A stretch of 64,000 nucleotides of DNA from JBCBDX01 sp038529265. GTDB taxonomy: Bacteria; Pseudomonadota; Alphaproteobacteria; Rhizobiales; Rhizobiaceae. A program made the translations under genes and the position numbers. The notes under the pieces are model-generated. The model searched no databases, was not told the DNA's origin, and saw only the letters and a list, made by a program, of their open reading frames with translations. Of the stretch, positions 9,139 through 18,350 are shown in pieces; position 1 is the first letter of the stretch, and each line of letters opens with the position of its first letter. The stretch spans positions 135,814-199,813 of the forward strand of contig JBCBDX010000006.1 of assembly GCA_038529265.1 (NCBI GenBank), written 5' to 3'.

Positions 9139-10661
9139 TCAATGACCTCCATAGAGTCCAGAGCCGTCGCAAGGCGTTGTTCTTCATTATAATAGCGGGC
9201 GCGATCCCACATGGCTGGTCGGCCGACGCCGGTCGAACGGTGTTTGCCGATGATCTTGCCCTGAGCGTCTTCGCCGGTCATGTCGTACAGCATGAGATCC
9301 TGGGTGATGATGACATCACCTTCCATGCCCACGACTTCTGTAATGTGTGTGATGCGGCGCGAACCGTCACGAAGACGTGTTGCCTGAACAATAACGTCAA
9401 CTGAGCCGACAATAATCTCGCGCACTGTCTTTTGCGGCAAACTAAAACCACCCATAGCGATCATGGATTCCATCCGGCTTAGACACTCGCGTGGAGAGTT
9501 GGCGTGGATCGTACCCATTGAACCGTCGTGGCCTGTGTTCATCGCTTGGAGAAGGTCAAACACTTCCGAGCCACGTACCTCACCAACGATGATACGTTCT
9601 GGGCGCATACGCAGACAGTTTTTCACCAAGTCGCGCATCGTAATGGTGCCTTCACCTTCAAGGTTCGGCGGGCGGGTTTCAAGACGCACCACATGCGGCT
9701 GCTGCAATTGAAGTTCAGCGGAGTCTTCGCAGGTGATAATGCGTTCATCTTCGTCGATGTAACGCGTCAAACAGTTGAGCAGTGTTGTTTTACCAGAACC
9801 CGTGCCGCCGGAGATAACCACGTTACAACGAACGCGCCCGATGATCTGAAGAAGCGTTGCGCCCTCCGGTGAAATCGAACCAAATCCGACCAGTTGATCA
9901 AGGGTCAACTTGTCCTTTTTAAACTTACGAATGGTCAGAGCTGTGCCATCGATGGCAAGTGGCGGCGCGATGACGTTCACACGAGAACCATCGGCGAGGC
10001 GGGCGTCACAGATGGGGCTTGCTTCATCAACACGGCGGCCAACCTGGCTCACGATGCGTTGACAGATGGACAAAAGCTGCTGGCCGTCACGGAAACGAAT
10101 GTCAGCGCGCTCAACCTTGCCTGATACCTCGATATAGGCATGGTCGGGACCGTTGATCATGATGTCGGCAATGTCATCGCGTGCCAGCAGTGGCTCAAGC
10201 GGGCCGTACCCGAGAACATCGTTACAAATGTCTTCCAGCAGCTCTTCCTGAGCTGCAATCGACATCGCGTAGTTCTTGATAGCGATGATGTCATTGACAA
10301 TATCGCGAATTTCTTCGCGCGCAGACTCAGCATCAAGCTTCGATAATTGCGAAAGATCGATTGTCTCGATTAGCGCAGAAAACACCTGCGTTTTGGTATC
10401 ATAGTAGCTCTCATCACGCTTTGTCTTTGCGCGTGATGGCTCTTCGCCCATCCCTTGTTGCAAAGGTTCCGGCGCTAAAGCAGGAGCGGGCGCCGCGGCA
10501 GGTGCGGGAGCAGGTGCTTGTTCAGCCGTTGCCGCCGCGCTTGTATCAGGTGCCTCGACCGGAGCTGGCGCTGGGGGTGGGGGCGGTGCACTATCAGCCG
10601 CAGGGCGTCCGCCAAATCCTTGACTACCGGTCGATGATCCGCTGCCGCGCTTTCCAAACAT
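9135..10661 (-). CDS. cpaF: CpaF/TadA pilus assembly ATPase
   Basis: Secretion ATPase of the type II/IV superfamily that powers Flp pilus polymerisation. Residues 20-75 are a low-complexity Pro/Ala-rich linker (repeated APAP), then a helical N-domain and the RecA-like core. Walker A GGTGSGKT is at 285-292; the Asp box (CEDSAELQL), Walker B (ERIIVGEVRGSE) and His box (MGTIHANSPRE) follow. The Pro/Ala region is longer than needed for catalysis and is common in alphaproteobacterial CpaF. It is followed by the coupled tadB and preceded by cpaE with 24 bases between. Confidence 0.95.
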   Translation of the reverse strand: MFGKRGSGSSTGSQGFGGRPAADSAPPPPPAPAPVEAPDTSAAATAEQAPAPAPAAAPAPALAPEPLQQGMGEEPSRAKTKRDESYYDTKTQVFSALIETIDLSQLSKLDAESAREEIRDIVNDIIAIKNYAMSIAAQEELLEDICNDVLGYGPLEPLLARDDIADIMINGPDHAYIEVSGKVERADIRFRDGQQLLSICQRIVSQVGRRVDEASPICDARLADGSRVNVIAPPLAIDGTALTIRKFKKDKLTLDQLVGFGSISPEGATLLQIIGRVRCNVVISGGTGSGKTTLLNCLTRYIDEDERIITCEDSAELQLQQPHVVRLETRPPNLEGEGTITMRDLVKNCLRMRPERIIVGEVRGSEVFDLLQAMNTGHDGSMGTIHANSPRECLSRMESMIAMGGFSLPQKTVREIIVGSVDVIVQATRLRDGSRRITHITEVVGMEGDVIITQDLMLYDMTGEDAQGKIIGKHRSTGVGRPAMWDRARYYNEEQRLATALDSMEVIE

Positions 10662-10685
10662 TGTGCTTACCCAACCCCGAGTTGC

Positions 10686-11975
10686 TTACTTTTTGAGCCG
10701 GGCAAGAATGCCCTTCAGCCCGTTCTTTGGTTTGCTGGCCACAACACCTCGACCCGTAACAGCATGTGCAATATCGGAAAGCATGTTGACCACTGGACTT
10801 GCGGCCTCGGTCTCGGCAATCATGCGCCCTGAATTAGCGGCGTTTCCGAAAAGACCTGCATCAAAAGGAATGATCGCTGTTGGTTCGAGCTCCAGAGGAT
10901 CGGCAAAATCAACCGGAGAAATCTCCGGGCGTTTTGGCATGCCAACGGTATTAATAATCAGGCGTGGCGCAAAGTCGTTGGGTCGCAGACGTTTGAGCGT
11001 ATCGACCATATTCTTTGCATTGCGCAGATTGGCCAGTTCAGGCGCCGCAACGATAACGACCTCGTCGATCTGTGCTAACGTTTTCTCGGTCCAAGAGTTC
11101 CACACGTGCGGAATGTCGAGCACCACATTTGGCGCAGTTCGCTGTGTCGCTTCAATCAGGCTGATAAAGGCGCTCTCTTCAAAGTCGTAGGTTCTGTCCA
11201 ACATGGAAGGCGCAGCCAGCAATGACAAATGCTCAGCGCATTGTGCGAGCAGGCGGTCGATAAAGACCTCATCGACACGCTCTGGCGAAAACACTGCTTC
11301 TGCCATGCCTTGCGCCGGATCCTGATCGAAATTGATGTTGGCCGTACCGAACGGAAGGTCCAAATCGGCAACAACTGTCTCGCTTTCAAAAAGCGTTGAT
11401 ATCGACCATGCCACATTGTGCGCTATCGTCGACGCACCAACACCACCCTTCGCGCCAATGAAACCGATGGTTCTGCCAAGCGGCTCCGCGTCCGGGTCCA
11501 CAAATTGCGTGGAGATTACATTCATGATGTCAGAAATCGAAACTGGTGCGACCAGATATTCCGAGACACCGGAACGGGTCAGCTCGCGATAAAGACCAAC
11601 ATCGTTGTAGTGACCAACAACAACAACGCGGCTGCTCGGATCGCAGACTTCTGCCAGACCGCTGAGCGTTGCAATCAGCTCATCAGGGCGAAGCGTTGAT
11701 TCAACGATGATCAGGTTCGGCGTTGGAGCCGTTTGATAATAGTCAATAGCGGCGATGAGCCCGCCCATATGCGTGCGCACCTGAGCGTTTGCCATACGGC
11801 GATCCGAGCTCATCTTTTCAACCGGTGACATGACCGATTGGGTCTCGCAGAACGCCTGAATGGAGATGCGCGGGATCGGCCGCACGTCAGCCAATTGTTG
11901 CGGGTCAACATGCTCGGGCACGTATTCTTGAACGTTCTCTTCTTCGAAGGCTGCGTTTGACATGTTTCTATCCAT
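10686..11975 (-). CDS. cpaE: CpaE/TadZ pilus localisation ATPase-like protein
   Basis: MinD/ParA-type protein that positions the tad machine at the cell pole. An N-terminal receiver-like region (to about residue 155; LIIVESTLRPDELIATL, VVVVGHYNDVGLYREL) precedes the P-loop domain with the deviant Walker A GAKGGVGAST, switch-like VVADLDLPFGTAN and LLAAP. The C-terminus ends in a basic helix (GILARLKK). It is encoded between cpaD (27-base gap) and cpaF (24-base gap). Length of 429 is normal. Confidence 0.92.
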   Translation of the reverse strand: MDRNMSNAAFEEENVQEYVPEHVDPQQLADVRPIPRISIQAFCETQSVMSPVEKMSSDRRMANAQVRTHMGGLIAAIDYYQTAPTPNLIIVESTLRPDELIATLSGLAEVCDPSSRVVVVGHYNDVGLYRELTRSGVSEYLVAPVSISDIMNVISTQFVDPDAEPLGRTIGFIGAKGGVGASTIAHNVAWSISTLFESETVVADLDLPFGTANINFDQDPAQGMAEAVFSPERVDEVFIDRLLAQCAEHLSLLAAPSMLDRTYDFEESAFISLIEATQRTAPNVVLDIPHVWNSWTEKTLAQIDEVVIVAAPELANLRNAKNMVDTLKRLRPNDFAPRLIINTVGMPKRPEISPVDFADPLELEPTAIIPFDAGLFGNAANSGRMIAETEAASPVVNMLSDIAHAVTGRGVVASKPKNGLKGILARLKK

Positions 11976-12002
11976 TAGCCCTGCGTTTTACTGGCGCACT
12001 CA

Positions 12003-12656
12003 TCACTGACCGCCGCCAATGTAATCTTGGTAGACCGTGCCACGACGCGATGCATCGATCGGCGTCTCCGCTCTGGGAGCCATCAGGTCAGCCGGGTTTT
12101 CAATCATTGAGGCCAAGTTGGACTGGCTGGCGCATCCAAAATTATGGAAGTTTTTGTTGTCCGCGGTAGCGGTCAGATCATCAGGCCAGCGCCCGCATTC
12201 CTCAGTCGCGGCAGTAATCTGCTTGTAAGCCAGGCGGATGGGCGCGGTCGGTCCATGATTGGAAGCATCATAGTTCTGAACGAGTATCTTGTGACGCGAT
12301 ACGCCACCGGCTTCAAGGGCAGCCAACACATGGCTTCTGGTCGAGGCGGCAGCGCCCGCGTTTACCGAGTTTGCTGGTAACAACACGTACAGGATGCTCG
12401 ACGCAGACAGTTTGAAGTTGTGTGCGAATCCGCGAATGTTCGACTTAACAGGCTCTGTAAGTGTGTGCGAGCTGGCGGAGACGGGGACGTCAAACGTCTT
12501 CTCGCCTTCGGTCAAAACTATTGGGTGGTTGGTCCGGTAGTCTTCCGGCACACTGCCGACAGTAAAAGAGTCGCGCTTCTGAGACACGCAGCCAGCAGTC
12601 GCGCCGGCCAAGGCAACGAGAAAACCGAGTTTTAATATCTTATGCGGCGTCATCAT
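12003..12656 (-). CDS. cpaD: CpaD pilus assembly lipoprotein
   Basis: Outer-membrane lipoprotein thought to assist the CpaC secretin. The signal sequence runs HKILKLGFLVALAGATAGC with the lipobox Cys, followed by YRTNHPIVLTEGEKTFDVPV, which is the conserved opening of the CpaD family, and a C-terminal half containing CGRWPDDL and FGCASQSNLASMIENPADL. An upstream GTG at 12671 overlaps the cpaC stop, but the ATG at 12656 is better placed behind GGAG in ACCGGAGTAAAT. The product is about 217 residues from that start. Confidence 0.9.
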   Translation of the reverse strand: MMTPHKILKLGFLVALAGATAGCVSQKRDSFTVGSVPEDYRTNHPIVLTEGEKTFDVPVSASSHTLTEPVKSNIRGFAHNFKLSASSILYVLLPANSVNAGAAASTRSHVLAALEAGGVSRHKILVQNYDASNHGPTAPIRLAYKQITAATEECGRWPDDLTATADNKNFHNFGCASQSNLASMIENPADLMAPRAETPIDASRRGTVYQDYIGGGQ

Positions 12657-12667
12657 ATTTACTCCGG

Positions 12668-14206
12668 TCACTTGTAGATGAAGCCAACAGCGCCATGGTA
12701 GCGGCCATTCGGCAGATCATTGCTTACGTTTCCGTAAATTCGGTTCACGCGACCCAGCAGGTTGCCAGCGCGGTCGCTTGGTGGATTAAAATTGTCCGTG
12801 GGCAAGGAAATTGCGGATTCAGGCACTGGACGGACGAGATACGGCGTCACCATGATGACCAGTTCCGTCTCAGAGCGTGTATACTCACGGCTGCGGAACA
12901 AGGTGCCAAGAACTGGCAAGTCTTTCAAAACCGGGAAACCGGTCACCGTTTGGCGCACATCATCCTGGATAAGACCGGCGATTACCATGGAACCACCAGA
13001 TGGCAGTTCGATTGTGGTGTCCGCGATGCGCTCGCGTAGTGTCAAGCCACCCTCGGCGGCAGTGATACCACCGGTGGTACTGGCGACAGGCTCGGAGACC
13101 TCTGTCCGGATTTGCAGCGAGATGCGGCCTGGTGAAAGCACGACCGGCGTAAAATTCAGTCCAACGCCATAATCAATGGTATCGATTTCGCGCGTGCCGT
13201 CATCGCCCCGAGCACCCGCCACGTTGACACTGCCGCCAACTCGAAATTCTGCCTGTTCACCCGATACAGCGGTAAGCGTTGGTGTGGCCAACGCCTTCAT
13301 CACGCCCGCTTCTTCCATGGCGCGCAAGTAGGCATCCAGTTGAAGACCACCGATCATGCCACCCAGGTTGAAGCCCGTGTCGCTTGGAGGGGTTGAGGCT
13401 GAAACCAGCGAATTGCTGACGCCGGAAAACGTTATGCCATTACCGCCGGTGCGGCTGCCAAGGACATTAACGCCCAGCTGTTTTAGCACCGAGCGCTGGA
13501 TTTCAGCGACTGTAACCTTCAAGTGTACTTGATCGCCACCGCTGATCTCCAAAAGGTTGACGATCTGGCTGTTGCCGCCGCCAAAATTGAAGAAGCCAAA
13601 GCCTCCTCCGCCACCATTGTCAGCACGCTCGCCGCCAGTGACAAAGATTTCCGCCAATTGCTGGGCTTTTGCCGAGTCCTGAGGCGTCTCAACCGTGCCC
13701 GTCAGGATGATGTTATCGTTGATGATCTCGGTTTTAATGTTGGAGCGCGGAATGAAGCGCTCCAGGTAGCGATCAAGGCCTGCAACATCGCGCTCAACCT
13801 GGAGATCCAGATTGACGATTTGCCGTCCTTGCTTGTCAAAAACGAAAATATTCGTGGTGCCGACAGACTTGCCGAAAAGGTAGATGCGGCGCGCAGTGCG
13901 CGAAACCGCGTCGGCGACGCCTGGATTGGCGACCAGAATATCATGGGCATCGGCGGGCAATTCCAAGACAATGGATTTGTCGAGCCCCAAAACGACTGCT
14001 TCGGCACGTCCGCCGTTTTTGCCAACCTGAATGATGTTGGAGGCCGCAGCTTCATGGCTGGTACCTGGAAGCGCTACCGAGGCAGACAACATACCGGCGG
14101 CAACGACGACAGCTGACGCGGTCTTGATGAGGTTTTTCACGAGTAAGTTCATTGCGTTGGCGCTCCGGTCTCGGGCTGCAAAGCTTGTTTTATTGGTGCA
14201 GGTCAT
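12668..14206 (-). CDS. cpaC: CpaC/RcpA outer-membrane secretin
   Basis: Secretin forming the outer-membrane channel for the Flp pilus. A long N-terminal leader with a signal peptide (VVVAAGMLSASVALPG) is followed by the pilus-secretin N-domain (KSIVLELPADAHDILVANPG), a BON-like domain (TEIINDNIILTGTV), a Gly-rich stretch near residues 195-210, and the secretin domain with VPVLSPG-like strands and GFPVLKDLPVLGTLFRS. The gene starts with an ATG overlapping the cpaB stop (TGATG). A later in-frame ATG (MNLLVKN, near residue 19) may be the true start, since it gives a more usual signal peptide. Confidence 0.94.
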   Translation of the reverse strand: MTCTNKTSFAARDRSANAMNLLVKNLIKTASAVVVAAGMLSASVALPGTSHEAAASNIIQVGKNGGRAEAVVLGLDKSIVLELPADAHDILVANPGVADAVSRTARRIYLFGKSVGTTNIFVFDKQGRQIVNLDLQVERDVAGLDRYLERFIPRSNIKTEIINDNIILTGTVETPQDSAKAQQLAEIFVTGGERADNGGGGGFGFFNFGGGNSQIVNLLEISGGDQVHLKVTVAEIQRSVLKQLGVNVLGSRTGGNGITFSGVSNSLVSASTPPSDTGFNLGGMIGGLQLDAYLRAMEEAGVMKALATPTLTAVSGEQAEFRVGGSVNVAGARGDDGTREIDTIDYGVGLNFTPVVLSPGRISLQIRTEVSEPVASTTGGITAAEGGLTLRERIADTTIELPSGGSMVIAGLIQDDVRQTVTGFPVLKDLPVLGTLFRSREYTRSETELVIMVTPYLVRPVPESAISLPTDNFNPPSDRAGNLLGRVNRIYGNVSNDLPNGRYHGAVGFIYK

Positions 14207-15018
14207 CAGTCGTTCCCCTGCTGAACGGCTAGCGCACCGCCTTTGATCACGTTGATGGCGCCCGGGTTTGCGCCGCCGCCTGAAAGGAGATGTTCCGCAG
14301 ATTCATCGATGGCGGCGGAATCAACATCCTGGACGGAGCGCAAAGCCAGCGTCAGTCGATCTGACATCTGCTGTGCGACAACGATGATTTCCGCCTGGCG
14401 TGGCGATAGTTCGAGAGTGGCGGTCTGGCCAACGATGACCAGCGAACCATCTTCAGCTTCGCGCACCGTTTGGTCGATTGCGAGAACACGAATGTTCTCC
14501 ATGATGGTTTCGGTGATGAAATTGTCACCATTGCCTTGAGTGCGGCGCGTCATGATGACGTCCACATAATCATTGGGCAAAATGAAGCCGCCAGCCGATG
14601 TATCAGCGGCAATTTGGGTTGCAACTGCGCGTTTGCCTGATGGCAATATGGACGACATGAAGCTTTGATCAGCGCCAAGAAGTTTGATCGGGCGAATGGG
14701 TTCACCTTCCACGATGGGTGAGCGAACGATGCGCGATGCGAGTTCTTCAAGCGCGTCAGGGCGCGCAGACTTGGTGATAAAGTCCGGCGCAAGGCTTTTG
14801 GTGGGCCAGTCCTGCCAACGCAAGCTCGTTTCCACGCGTTCGCCAACGGATATAGACCGATCCGCAACAAGGACCTGGTCGAGTGAAATGGGTGGAGGGG
14901 CCTCGGCCTGAAGTTGGACGGGTTCAGGTGCTGGTTGGCTGACCATGTTCATGGCCAAATACCCGGCACCGCCAGCCGCCAAAACGGCAACACCCAGGAT
15001 AATCATACGCGTTGACAT
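14206..15018 (-). CDS. cpaB: CpaB/RcpC periplasmic pilus protein
   Basis: Periplasmic, membrane-anchored protein that works with the CpaC secretin. The N-terminal span (MIILGVAVLAAGGAGYLAM) is followed by a Pro-rich linker and an SAF/RcpC domain beginning VLVADRSISVGERVE, with the conserved ATQIAADTSAGGFILPNDYV and DVIMTRR motifs. The C-terminus is Gly-rich. It is the first of the tight cpaB-C-D-E-F-tadB-C gene row; cpaA lies upstream with a 122-base gap, so a second promoter for cpaB may exist there. Confidence 0.92.
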   Translation of the reverse strand: MSTRMIILGVAVLAAGGAGYLAMNMVSQPAPEPVQLQAEAPPPISLDQVLVADRSISVGERVETSLRWQDWPTKSLAPDFITKSARPDALEELASRIVRSPIVEGEPIRPIKLLGADQSFMSSILPSGKRAVATQIAADTSAGGFILPNDYVDVIMTRRTQGNGDNFITETIMENIRVLAIDQTVREAEDGSLVIVGQTATLELSPRQAEIIVVAQQMSDRLTLALRSVQDVDSAAIDESAEHLLSGGGANPGAINVIKGGALAVQQGND

Positions 15019-15140
15019 ATCTTCACCCGCTAACTCAAAGCAAACTAAGCTGTTGAGCTAGAGTGGCCTGCCAATGGTGTAATTACAGTTAACGGTTCGA
15101 TATCAAACAGGGTAAATGAAAAGTTGCCTTGGCTGATCGC

Positions 15141-15653
15141 TCACAAGACTTGGGCGATAGCCCACTGCATGGCAGCTGTTTCCGGAAAGACCGTAAGGCC
15201 TCCGATAGCAAGCGCGACACCGTAAGGAATGTCCTTCTCGTCAAGCATCCGCCACAGCGCACGGATTTCGCCTACATAGGTGGCAAATGCGGAATTGCGC
15301 AGGATCAAAAGCATTAAGGTCAATGCACCGCCGGCGATGGTAAAAGCGACAGCATATTCCATCAAATGCATGTTGAAGCCGATCCAAAGTGAAGTGGAGG
15401 CCATTAGTTTCGCGTCACCACCACCCATTACACCGGCGGCAAACAAGCCGAATGTAATGGCCAACACAAGAGCAAAGGCTGCCCAGTGCCAGGCGAATTC
15501 AGCCCATGTCAAACCGATGAAGGGTGCTACCAGCACAAAGCCGCCGATTAACATCAACGAAATCCGGTTTGCGATTGTCATGGTCAATATATCAGACAGC
15601 GCCGCATAGATCATGGCGAACGGAAAGACGATGAAAATGAAGGTGGCGATCAT
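15141..15653 (-). CDS. cpaA: CpaA/TadV prepilin peptidase
   Basis: Inner-membrane aspartyl protease that cleaves the Flp prepilin leader. The 170-residue protein is nearly all membrane spans. The two catalytic aspartates are visible: one in AALSDILTMTIANRIS and one in the GxGD motif GGGDAKLMAS. The start at 15653 (MIATFIFIVFPF) is preferred over an upstream start at 15740, because the extra 29 residues are not conserved-looking and overlap the pilin terminator's downstream flank. Transcribed in the pilA-cpa direction. Confidence 0.9.
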   Translation of the reverse strand: MIATFIFIVFPFAMIYAALSDILTMTIANRISLMLIGGFVLVAPFIGLTWAEFAWHWAAFALVLAITFGLFAAGVMGGGDAKLMASTSLWIGFNMHLMEYAVAFTIAGGALTLMLLILRNSAFATYVGEIRALWRMLDEKDIPYGVALAIGGLTVFPETAAMQWAIAQVL

Positions 15654-15750
15654 GACCAGAACCCTGATTTTGTCGATAGTGAGAGAATAACGCAGGGCGT
15701 TTAAGAAAAGGTCACCGCACTGGCGAACGCGGTATCCCAAAAAGAAACGA

Positions 15751-15774
15751 CCTGCTGCACGGGGGTGCAGCAGG
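15751..15774 (-). terminator. Strong terminator after the pilin gene
   Basis: Ten-base perfect GC-rich stem (CCTGCTGCAC / GTGCAGCAGG) with a four-base loop, followed in the minus direction by TCGTTTCTTTTT. It sits 25 bases beyond the pilin stop and before cpaA. It would end most pilin transcripts and leave partial read-through into the assembly operon. Confidence 0.85.
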
Positions 15775-15798
15775 CCGCTAGTTCGAAATCTACAACTA

Positions 15799-15951
15799 TT
15801 AGAAAGATGTAGAGATAGAAGCGAACTTAGAGTTCAGGTTAGAACCGAGAGCGCCGGCGCCAACGATGATCGCCAGAGCGATCAGTGCAGCGATGAGGCC
15901 GTATTCGATAGCAGTTGCGCCAGACTCGTCTTTGATGAAACGTGCAAACAT
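15799..15951 (-). CDS. pilA: Flp-type pilin subunit
   Basis: Major subunit of the tad/Flp pilus, 50 residues. The short basic leader MFARFIKDESG is cut after the glycine by CpaA, giving a mature protein that begins ATAIEYGLIAALIALAIIVG, with the Flp signature Glu-Tyr at positions 5-6 and a hydrophobic helix. The tail GSNLNSKFASISTSF is typical. An AAGGAGCTC-like ribosome-binding site lies just upstream (minus strand, 15955-15965). Terminated at 15751-15774, so it is probably expressed at a higher level than the machine genes downstream. Confidence 0.95.
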   Translation of the reverse strand: MFARFIKDESGATAIEYGLIAALIALAIIVGAGALGSNLNSKFASISTSF

Positions 15952-16175
15952 TGGTTGAGCTCCTTACTCGTAAATTTACAGCACTTACCGTCAAGGTGTT
16001 CCCCTCGATCAGTGAGCGTCAACCTACGCGAGCCGCCTTGCCACCCACTTAAAAAACAGGGTTTCCAAAGTCTGAATCGCTGCACTTTCAAAGCGTGGTG
16101 AACGAATGGTTTGCGACGAACAGGCAATTTGAACCATGCGCTTGTACCACCATTTGCGCGTGCTAGGCTTTGATT

Positions 16176-16625
16176 ATGGACGTCAATGCAAGCATCCACC
16201 GCGCCGGGGCCATTCCGTTCGGTATCCCCAAAAAGAAAGGCGATCCGATCGCAATTCTTTTGATCACCTCTATGACGCGTAAGCGATGGATCGTTCCCAA
16301 GGGCACCGTGGAAGATGGTGAGACCATGGAAGAAACCGCTGTGCGGGAAACCTTGGAAGAAACCGGTGTGAAAGGTCGTCTGTTGCCTGCTTTTCCAATG
16401 ACGGTACTGATCGAGCGGCAGCTTGAAGACGGGTTTGAGCATGTGCCCTGCACGTTTTTCCCTTTGCTGGCCAAATCAATGTCGAAGAAATGGCAGGAAG
16501 ACAATTTGCGCGAACGCAAATGGGTGACGTTACCCAAGGCTCGTCGCCTCATCAAAGATGACGACTATTCTGAATTGCTGACACAGTTTGAGACGCTGCT
16601 GCCTGCTGTTTTGCAGACTGTCTGA
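16176..16625 (+). CDS. Nudix hydrolase
   Basis: Hydrolase of nucleoside diphosphates linked to another group. The Nudix box begins at GTVEDGETMEETAV and continues RETLEETGV, matching G-x5-E-x7-R-E-x2-E-E-x-G. The KRWIVPKGTVE context resembles the diadenosine/diphosphoinositol polyphosphate type, but the substrate cannot be told from sequence. The ATG at 16176 (MDVNASIHRAG) gives 149 residues; an alternative ATG is six bases upstream. It is transcribed away from the pilin gene and stands alone. Confidence 0.85.
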   Translation: MDVNASIHRAGAIPFGIPKKKGDPIAILLITSMTRKRWIVPKGTVEDGETMEETAVRETLEETGVKGRLLPAFPMTVLIERQLEDGFEHVPCTFFPLLAKSMSKKWQEDNLRERKWVTLPKARRLIKDDDYSELLTQFETLLPAVLQTV

Positions 16626-16781
16626 CAAGTCATGTTGAAAATCGCCCAAACTGCGATGCTAAACCGGGCTACCAGCGCCCGCCTAGTTAGGCAGAATTTT
16701 TTGCAGTAATGTCCTTTTGCCGTGCCATAGTTCGTCATGTCCGTGAAAGCACCGATGCTTTCGACAATCGGAGAAGAAAAA

Positions 16782-17126
16782 ATGCGTTACACTTTCCTTA
16801 CTTATTCGCGGCCCGAAGACTTTGCGAACGTACCACCCGAGGAGCTTGGCCAATTAAAGGGCCTATTCGGTGCTTATATTGGCGCGCTAAAGGAAGCGGG
16901 TATCCTTGTTGCTACCGATTGGCTGCAACCGGTTAGCGCAGCCACAACCGTTTCGAACGGGGGTAGTCGAATACAGGACGGACCATTTGCTGAATCGAAG
17001 GAAACCTTGGGCGGTTATATGACAATCGAAGTTCCTGATTTGGACGCAGCAATCGAGTGGGCAAAGAAATGTCCAATGGCCAAGTACGGTGCCGTCGAAA
17101 TCCGTCCGACGGCGATGGAGGGGTAA
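16782..17126 (+). CDS. YCII/DGPF-domain protein paired with an ECF sigma factor
   Basis: Small soluble alpha-beta protein of the YCII-related family, 114 residues from ATG 16782, which sits behind GGAGAAGAAAAA. It contains the family's name motif in IQDGPFAESKETLGGY and the C-terminal VEIRP. In many bacteria such genes lie directly before ECF42-type sigma factors, exactly as here: its stop is followed at once by the TTG start of the sigma gene. Its role in signalling to the sigma factor is not established. An upstream frame start at 16737 lacks a good ribosome-binding site. Confidence 0.85.
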   Translation: MRYTFLTYSRPEDFANVPPEELGQLKGLFGAYIGALKEAGILVATDWLQPVSAATTVSNGGSRIQDGPFAESKETLGGYMTIEVPDLDAAIEWAKKCPMAKYGAVEIRPTAMEG

Positions 17127-18317
17127 TTGATCACCCAAGCGCGCATGGATGGCATCATGCGCGCTTCCTATGGGCGCTTGCTGGCTATCCTGTCCAGCAG
17201 GTCTGGCGATATTTTACGAGCCGAAGATGCCCTGTCTGATGCATTTGCCAAGGCTCTGATCCATTGGCCTGATGGGATGCCAAAAAATCCGGAAGCCTGG
17301 CTTTTGACTGTTGCACGCAATCGGCTGACGGATATCGCAAGACGAGACGCCCGTATTGACTTTCGCGATGAGCTGCCAGAGTTGGCCGATTATGACGATG
17401 AACTGAGCGACTTCCCCGACGAACGCCTCAAGCTGATGTTTGTCTGCGCGCACCCGGCCATCGACGCCGGCATTCACACGCCTCTAATGCTACAAACTGT
17501 CCTCGGACTGGACGCACAGGCAATAGCACAGGCTTTCCTCGTGCCGCACGCAACCATGGCCAAGCGCCTGGTTCGTGCAAAGCGCAAGATACGTGACACG
17601 TCGATAGCCTTTCACATCCCAGAAAATGGTGATCTCATTCCGCGCCTATCAGTTGTGTTGGAGGCCATTTATGGTGCCTTTTCGCGCGATTGGTTTGCTG
17701 CGGGCGCTTTGGCCGAAGAGGCCTTTTATTTGGCAACACTGCTGACCGACTTTTTGCCGGACGAGGCTGAGGTACGAGGCCTTGCTGCATTGATGGCTTA
17801 TACACTGTCGCGTGAGAACGCCCGCGTGCGCAACGGGCAATTCGTGCCTTTAGAAGAGCAGGATCCAACACAATGGGATCGACGCTTGCTCGATGTCGCC
17901 CGGATGCACCTAACGCGAGCCCAAGCTCAAAATGGCGTGGCACGCTTTCAGCTGGAAGCCGCAATTCAAGCTGTGCATGCGGATCGCCTCTATACGGGCG
18001 TTACTGACTGGGATGCGCTTGTCCAGCTTCATCTAGGCTTGTCTCGTGTCGCGCCAACGATTGGCGCCACCGTCAGCTACGCAGCAGCGGTCGGTAAAGC
18101 AGTTGGGCCCAAAGAGGGTTTGTATGTTCTTGAAGCAGTTGATCCAAAGATCCACGCTTCATTTGCGCCTGCCGAGGCGACAAAAGCATATCTGCTCAGT
18201 GAAATGGGGCAGTCGCAAGAGGCCGTTGAAGCATATCAGCGCGCAATTTCGCTGACCGCTGAACAGTCTCTTCGCCAATATCTGCAGGCGAAGAGCGCAG
18301 CGCTACTTGCTAGTTGA
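17127..18317 (+). CDS. ECF42-type RNA polymerase sigma factor with C-terminal extension
   Basis: Extracytoplasmic-function sigma factor, 396 residues, much longer than a classical ECF (about 190). Region 2 is seen in ASYGRLLAILSSRSGDILRA and WPDGMPKNPEAWLLTVARNR, region 4 in TPLMLQTVLGLDAQAIAQAF and TMAKRLVRAKRKIRD. The C-terminal half is helical with TPR-like units (AEATKAYLLSEMGQSQEAVE), the mark of the ECF42 group. The start is a TTG placed seven bases after GGAGGGG and immediately after the DGPF gene stop; ATG 17145 is an alternative. No anti-sigma gene is present. Confidence 0.87.
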   Translation: MITQARMDGIMRASYGRLLAILSSRSGDILRAEDALSDAFAKALIHWPDGMPKNPEAWLLTVARNRLTDIARRDARIDFRDELPELADYDDELSDFPDERLKLMFVCAHPAIDAGIHTPLMLQTVLGLDAQAIAQAFLVPHATMAKRLVRAKRKIRDTSIAFHIPENGDLIPRLSVVLEAIYGAFSRDWFAAGALAEEAFYLATLLTDFLPDEAEVRGLAALMAYTLSRENARVRNGQFVPLEEQDPTQWDRRLLDVARMHLTRAQAQNGVARFQLEAAIQAVHADRLYTGVTDWDALVQLHLGLSRVAPTIGATVSYAAAVGKAVGPKEGLYVLEAVDPKIHASFAPAEATKAYLLSEMGQSQEAVEAYQRAISLTAEQSLRQYLQAKSAALLAS

Positions 18318-18350
18318 TGATACAGAAGGTCCGCGACGCCGAAAACAAAT

